A stretch of 11,183 bases of DNA from Blautia sp. (GTDB lineage Bacteria > Bacillota > Clostridia > Lachnospirales > Lachnospiraceae), in NCBI GenBank assembly GCA_017420455.1, contig JAFOJB010000560.1:1-11183 (forward strand). Reading direction: 5' to 3'. Under the pieces are notes generated by a model, which worked only from the letters and a program-made list of their open reading frames with translations, had not been told where the DNA came from and searched no databases. The translations under genes were made by a program, and so were the position numbers. Below, one piece after another: positions 7,117-11,183 of the stretch; the first letter of the stretch is position 1; each line of letters opens with the position of its first letter.

Positions 7117-8625
7117 GTGTCAGATAAATGCATTCTCGAGATGAAGGGAATAGAGATCACCTTTCCGGGCGTCAAGGCGCTGGACAAGGTGGATTTCTCT
7201 CTTCGGGCGGGAGAGGTGCATGCACTTCTGGGAGAAAACGGCGCGGGTAAGTCCACACTCATCAAGTGTCTGACGGGTGTAAACCATAAGGATGCCGGAA
7301 CCATCATTCTCGATGGTAAGGAGATCACACCTGTAAGTCCGCAGCAAGCTATTGAGATGGGAATTTCAACGGTATTCCAGGAGATCAATCTCTGCCCGAA
7401 CCTGACGGTCGCGGAAAATATATTCGTCGGCCGCAAAGAATTTAAGCATAGGATCATCAATAAAAGAGCCAATGAGCTGATGAAACGTTTTCATCTTGAT
7501 ATAGATGTCACGAGACCTCTGTCCTATTACTCTACGGCCGTGCAGCAGATGGTATCCATCGCCCGCGCGGTGGATATCCAGGCGAAGATCCTGATCCTCG
7601 ATGAGCCCACATCTTCTCTGGACGAAAATGAAGTCCAGCTGCTGTTCTCTGTCATGAGGGACCTGAAGAAGGAAGGTATCGGCATCATCTTCATCACGCA
7701 CTTCCTGGATCAGATCTACGCCGTCTCGGACAGAATGACCATTCTTCGGAACGGCCATCTGGTAGGCTGCTATGATATCAACGAGATCGGAAAGCTGGAG
7801 CTGGTCACAAAGATGATCGGTAAGGATATGGATGTCATCTTCAATCTTCATCCCAACGAGCTGTCCGAGGACGCTCCGGTTATGATGGATGCGGATAAGA
7901 TCGGCGCTCCCGGCGCTGTCCGCGAGGTTTCCGTGAATATCAGGGAAGGAGAGCTGGTGGGGTTTGCAGGTCTGCTTGGCAGCGGAAGAACAGAGACCGC
8001 CCAGATGATCTTCGGAGCGAACCGCCCGACACAGGGTACCATCAGCATGAAAGGACAGACGATTTCGGTGAAAAAGCCCTTTGACGCCATCATGAACGGG
8101 ATCGCTTTCTGCCCGGAGGACAGAAAGAAGGACGGAATCATCGGGGATCTTTCCATCAGGGAAAATATCATGCTGGCCGTACAGGCAAAGCGCGGCTTCA
8201 TGCATCCTCTTTCCAGACAGGAGCAGAATGCGCTGGCAGATAAGTATATCAAGGCGCTTTCCATCGCTACTCCGGATGCGGAGAAGAAGATCGGCGAGCT
8301 GTCCGGCGGAAACCAGCAGAAGGTCATACTTGCCCGCTGGATGGCGACGGAACCGGACCTTCTGATCCTGGATGAGCCTACCCGTGGAATCGACGTCGGC
8401 GCAAAAGCAGAGATACAGCGTCTGATGATCGAGATGTGCGCGGACGGCGTGTCGGTGATCTTCATTTCCTCCGAGCTGGAGGAGGTCATCCGCTGCTCCA
8501 ACAGGATCATCATCATGAGAGACGGGGCAAAGGCCGGAGAGCTGAAGGGACCTTTCGATAACGAAACACAGAACAAGATCCTGCAGATCATTGCGGAGGG
8601 TATGCCGGGAGGTGAAGCGGTATGA
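7117..8625 (+). CDS. ytfR: Sugar ABC transporter double ATP-binding protein, YtfR-like
   Basis: The cytoplasmic motor of the importer, with two fused nucleotide-binding domains in 502 residues, the usual length for the MglA/RbsA/YtfR class. Domain 1 has Walker A GENGAGKST (39-47), a degenerate signature STAVQQ (139-144), Walker B ILILDEP (158-164) and an H-loop THFLD (His195). Domain 2 has a degenerate Walker A GLLGSGRTE (285-293) without the lysine, a perfect signature LSGGNQQK (395-402), Walker B LLILDEPTRGIDVG (415-428) and SSELEE in place of the H-loop. This asymmetry is normal for the family and implies one fully competent ATP site. Motifs such as THFLDQ, GLLGSGRTETA and FCPEDRK-DGII match E. 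coli YtfR. It starts with GTG after an AGGAGG site, and its stop overlaps the next gene's start (ATGA), implying translational coupling. Confidence 0.92.
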   Translation: MSDKCILEMKGIEITFPGVKALDKVDFSLRAGEVHALLGENGAGKSTLIKCLTGVNHKDAGTIILDGKEITPVSPQQAIEMGISTVFQEINLCPNLTVAENIFVGRKEFKHRIINKRANELMKRFHLDIDVTRPLSYYSTAVQQMVSIARAVDIQAKILILDEPTSSLDENEVQLLFSVMRDLKKEGIGIIFITHFLDQIYAVSDRMTILRNGHLVGCYDINEIGKLELVTKMIGKDMDVIFNLHPNELSEDAPVMMDADKIGAPGAVREVSVNIREGELVGFAGLLGSGRTETAQMIFGANRPTQGTISMKGQTISVKKPFDAIMNGIAFCPEDRKKDGIIGDLSIRENIMLAVQAKRGFMHPLSRQEQNALADKYIKALSIATPDAEKKIGELSGGNQQKVILARWMATEPDLLILDEPTRGIDVGAKAEIQRLMIEMCADGVSVIFISSELEEVIRCSNRIIIMRDGAKAGELKGPFDNETQNKILQIIAEGMPGGEAV

Positions 8626-10184
8626 AGAAAAACAGAATCTCTCTCATCCCATTGATCCTGGGCATAATATCCATAGCGGTCGGCCTGTTCTTCTTTGCAA
8701 GGATCTGCGGCCTGAAAGATAAGGTCTACAGGAATTACAATATCAGTCTTTCCGACGCGGCGATCGAAGAGGTGTTTATGCAGGACACCGATGAAGCCGC
8801 CATGAGAGAAGCCTTTAAAAACGCGGTAAAGAAGCCTGATAAATCAAACCGTGCCGCAGCAGCGGTTTCTGAACCGGCAGCGGAAGCTGCGTCAGATTCT
8901 GAAAACATTGCAGAGGGAGATGCAGCAGAAGGCGGCGGAGCCGCTGGCGCTGCAGAAGAAGCTGCAGCAGAAGACACGGCAGCAGCGGAACCTTTTGACG
9001 TCATTTTTGAAAAAGGCCTTTCGGATGTGGATTCTCTTCGCACTGCCGTGAAGATGGTCCCGATCTTTCTGGGAATCGGAGCGCTTTTCTGCATTATTGC
9101 CGCTCTGCTGACCATCCGCGCAAAGAATCTTGATTTCTCCTCCATCATGAGATCCAAGATCACCTGGGCAGCCATCGCAGAGATCCTGATCCTGCTGGTA
9201 TGCCTTATTACAAGACCGGATTTCTTCAATATCAGCTATCAGCCTTCCACAGGCATGCTCTACGGCAGCCTGGTCGATATCGTCAACAGATCTTCAGAGA
9301 TCACGATCATCGCCATGGGAATGACACTGGTTCTTGCCCTTGGTGGAACGGACCTTTCGGTAGGTGCCCTGGTAGCAGTTTCCGGCGCATTTGCCCTGAA
9401 GCTTCTTCGATGGGACGTTACCATCTACAATACGCCGGGGGATTATTCGGTATATCCCTTTATCCTGGTCATCGTAGCTCCCCTTCTCACCTGTATCCTG
9501 ATGGGGTGCTTCAACGGATTTCTTGTGGGACAGCTGCAGCTGCAGCCGATCATTGCGACGTTGATCCTGATGGTCAGCGGACGGGGCGTAGCGCAGATCC
9601 TGACCAACGGAAAGCAGTTCACCACCCTGTATTCTCCTTTCCGCCAGATCGGGCAGGGAAGCCTGCTGTTCCTGCCGACGCCGATCATCATTACGGTAGT
9701 CGTTGTAGCCGCGGTGATGATCTTCGTACGGAAGACAGCCTTCGGTACTTTCGTGGAATCGGTCGGTATCAACCGGAGCGCTTCCAGGCTTTCCGGTATC
9801 AACGCGAAGAAGATCATCATGATCGTGTTCGGGCTCACCGGTTTTCTGTCAGGAATTGCCGGACTGATCTATTCCAGCCGTATCATGTCCTGCGATTCCA
9901 ACAACGCAGGCCTGAACTATGAGACAGACGCCATTCTTGCAGCCGTTATCGGAGGCACAAACATGGCTGGCGGTAAATTCTCTCTTGCGGGAACCATCAT
10001 CGGGTCCATCATCATCCGTACGATCGTGACTTTTGTGTACTATTTCGGAATTTCCGCAGAGGCGACAATGGCATTCAAGGCGATGATCATCGCTGTCGTT
10101 ATCGTGCTCCAGTCTGAACCTGTACGTAACTGGATGGCCAAAAGAGCCGGAAACAGGAAGGCAGCAAAAGGAGGTGCGGCATAA
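8622..10184 (+). CDS. ytfT: Sugar ABC transporter permease, YtfT-like, with long N-terminal extension
   Basis: One of two membrane permeases of the importer. Residues from about 180 to 505 match E. coli YtfT (BPD_transp_2 family): GMTLVLALGGTDLSVGA (233-249), QPIIATLILMVSGRGVAQ (308-325), LLFLPTPIII (348-357), FVESVGINRSASRLSGIN (377-394) and NNAGLNYETDAILAAVIGG (427-445). E. coli YtfT is about 341 residues and this protein is 520. The surplus lies at the N-terminus: helix 10-28, a soluble stretch 30-143 predicted outside the membrane, and helix 146-165, then RAK and RSK on the inner side. The soluble stretch contains an Ala/Glu-rich tract at 78-123. The reading frame is continuous and starts in an ATGA overlap behind GGAGG (8608-8612), so the extension appears to be translated. 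Its function is unknown. Confidence 0.9.
   Translation: MKKNRISLIPLILGIISIAVGLFFFARICGLKDKVYRNYNISLSDAAIEEVFMQDTDEAAMREAFKNAVKKPDKSNRAAAAVSEPAAEAASDSENIAEGDAAEGGGAAGAAEEAAAEDTAAAEPFDVIFEKGLSDVDSLRTAVKMVPIFLGIGALFCIIAALLTIRAKNLDFSSIMRSKITWAAIAEILILLVCLITRPDFFNISYQPSTGMLYGSLVDIVNRSSEITIIAMGMTLVLALGGTDLSVGALVAVSGAFALKLLRWDVTIYNTPGDYSVYPFILVIVAPLLTCILMGCFNGFLVGQLQLQPIIATLILMVSGRGVAQILTNGKQFTTLYSPFRQIGQGSLLFLPTPIIITVVVVAAVMIFVRKTAFGTFVESVGINRSASRLSGINAKKIIMIVFGLTGFLSGIAGLIYSSRIMSCDSNNAGLNYETDAILAAVIGGTNMAGGKFSLAGTIIGSIIIRTIVTFVYYFGISAEATMAFKAMIIAVVIVLQSEPVRNWMAKRAGNRKAAKGGAA
8853..8990 (+). repeat. GCA/GAA-rich imperfect repeat tract inside the permease gene
   Basis: This DNA encodes residues 78-123 of the permease: 21 Ala, 9 Glu and 3 Asp out of 46, with no Lys or Arg. 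It contains short direct repeats such as gcagcagcgg (8856-8865 and 8979-8988) and gcagcagaag (8922-8931 and 8964-8973). The pattern suggests growth by slippage or unequal recombination. Changes in multiples of three would keep the frame. Confidence 0.65.
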
Positions 10185-11183
10185 TGAGCGGAAACAAAAG
10201 CAGTTCAAGACAGAGCCTCCTTGGCAGGATCATGAATCCGAAATACATCATGGTCTATGCGACGGTCATCATATTCCTGATTATTTACGCCTTTGGAGCG
10301 ATTGCCTACGGCTCTATCGGGTTTACAACGCTGCGTACATTCGTAAACTTCTTCACGGATAATGCGTACTACGGCATTTCCGCTGTCGGTATGACGATGG
10401 TGCTGATCACCGGAGGAATCGATCTTTCTGTGGCGTCGGTACAGTCGCTTACCGGTATGCTGATCGCCTATGGCTACACGAAGATGGGAATCTCGCCCGT
10501 GATCACAATGCTGCTTTCCATCGTTGTAGGCGTTGGACTGGGACTTCTTATGGGCGCGGCCATCCATTACCTGAATGTGCCTCCGTTCATCACCACCCTT
10601 ACCGGAAACTTCCTGGCAAGAGGTATCTGTTCGCTGATCTCCAGAGAGTCCATCAGCATCGATCATCCGCTGATCAACAAGCTGGCCGGCTTCAAGATTA
10701 CCCTGTATTATCTGAAGGACGGCGAGTGGCAGAAGATCAAGCCCATTACATCCATCTCGCTGCCGGTGCTCATTTTTATTGTCATGATCATTCTCGGAAC
10801 GATCCTCATGCAGCACACCCGTTTCGGCCGGAACGTATATGCAGTGGGCGGCAATGAGCAGAGCGCGAAGCTCATGGGTCTTCCGGTAGCCCGCACGAAG
10901 ATCGCCGTATATGGTATCAATGGTTTCTGTTCCGCACTGGCGGGCATCGCCTATGTGCTGGTGGTCAAATCCGGCTGGAATATGGCCCTGCAGGGCGGAG
11001 AGCTGGAAGTCATTTCCTGCGCCGTCATCGGAGGAACTCTCCTGACCGGCGGCGTAGGTTATATGATCGGTACCATGTTCGGCGTACTGCTGAAATCCGT
11101 CATTCCTGCGCTGATCACCTTCAACGGCCATCTGAATTCCTGGTGGGGCAAGATTGCGACCGGCGCTCTGCTGCTTCTGTTTA
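10184..11183 (+). CDS. yjfF: Second sugar ABC transporter permease, YjfF-like, 3'-truncated
   Basis: The partner permease, forming the heterodimeric channel with the YtfT-like protein. The frame starts at an ATG sharing one base with the previous stop (TAATG), behind AAGGAGGTG at 10168-10176, and stays open for 333 codons to the window edge. It matches E. coli YjfF closely: a TDNAYYGISAVGMTMVLITGGIDLSVAS block, SRESISIDHPL, HTRFGRNVYAVGGNEQSAKLMG, AVIGGTLLTGGVG, and FNGHLNSWWGKIATG near the cut. E. coli YjfF is about 331 residues and continues roughly 30 past that last motif, so only a short C-terminal piece is missing. Small differences are a slightly longer N-terminus and a few extra residues (KITLYYLKDGEWQKIK) in a predicted loop. 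Two distinct permeases following the ATPase is the ytfQRT-yjfF gene order and supports the furanose-transporter call. Confidence 0.9.
   Translation, partial: MSGNKSSSRQSLLGRIMNPKYIMVYATVIIFLIIYAFGAIAYGSIGFTTLRTFVNFFTDNAYYGISAVGMTMVLITGGIDLSVASVQSLTGMLIAYGYTKMGISPVITMLLSIVVGVGLGLLMGAAIHYLNVPPFITTLTGNFLARGICSLISRESISIDHPLINKLAGFKITLYYLKDGEWQKIKPITSISLPVLIFIVMIILGTILMQHTRFGRNVYAVGGNEQSAKLMGLPVARTKIAVYGINGFCSALAGIAYVLVVKSGWNMALQGGELEVISCAVIGGTLLTGGVGYMIGTMFGVLLKSVIPALITFNGHLNSWWGKIATGALLLLF

Noticed and set aside
7366..8591. Two long - strand frames opposite the ATPase gene
   Set aside because: The + strand has intact Walker and signature motifs throughout, so these are shadows.
9200..9922. 240-codon + strand frame inside the first permease
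   Set aside because: It is out of frame with the conserved permease sequence, and its translation is Arg/Pro/His-rich without recognisable motifs.
10205..11131. 308-codon open frame on the - strand at the right end
   Set aside because: It is opposite the YjfF-like permease, which has clear family motifs. The His/Asp/Gln-rich translation is typical of an antisense shadow of a membrane-protein gene.
1..11183. CRISPR array, tRNA/rRNA gene, insertion sequence or phage genes
   Set aside because: No regularly spaced repeats, RNA-gene sequence, transposase or integrase was seen on either strand.

Overview
All genes in this window lie on the + strand. Codon choice (many GGA, ATC and CTG codons, G+C near half by eye), strong AGGAGG ribosome sites and the protein families suggest a Clostridia-type Firmicute, most like the Lachnospiraceae. 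One reservation is that the sugar-binding protein has an ordinary signal peptide and no lipobox. That is unusual for a single-membrane Firmicute, so a diderm host such as a spirochaete or a Negativicute is not excluded.

The left part (1-5738) holds three genes. First is a 5'-truncated membrane sensor phosphatase, with a multi-helix membrane region, an extracytoplasmic Cache sensor, HAMP and a SpoIIE/RsbU-type PP2C phosphatase. Next is a cytoplasmic GH13 alpha-amylase, apparently driven by its own promoter, whose -35 box overlaps the phosphatase stop codon. Third is a protein with three N-terminal zinc ribbons followed by a YdjI-like SPFH domain. The gap at 5739-5995 has no gene. It carries a weak terminator-like hairpin, a good sigma-A promoter (TTGACT, 17 bp, TAAAAT), and a 5' leader with a perfect 8-bp hairpin.

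The right part (5996-11183) is a sugar ABC-transporter operon in the order binding protein, double ATPase, permease, permease. Recalled sequence similarity and gene order match the E. coli galactofuranose importer ytfQ-ytfR-ytfT-yjfF. The first two genes are separated by a stem-loop that probably lowers downstream expression. The last three are translationally coupled (ATGA and TAATG overlaps). The final permease runs off the right edge. It probably imports galactofuranose or a similar furanose, but no catabolic gene or glycosidase is visible to confirm the substrate.

The most unusual element is the first permease. It carries about 175 extra N-terminal residues: an added transmembrane helix, a predicted extracytoplasmic stretch with a 46-residue tract of 21 Ala and 12 acidic residues and no basic residue, and a second helix before the normal permease core. 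This occurs in the same operon as a binding protein without a lipid anchor, so the two oddities may be related.
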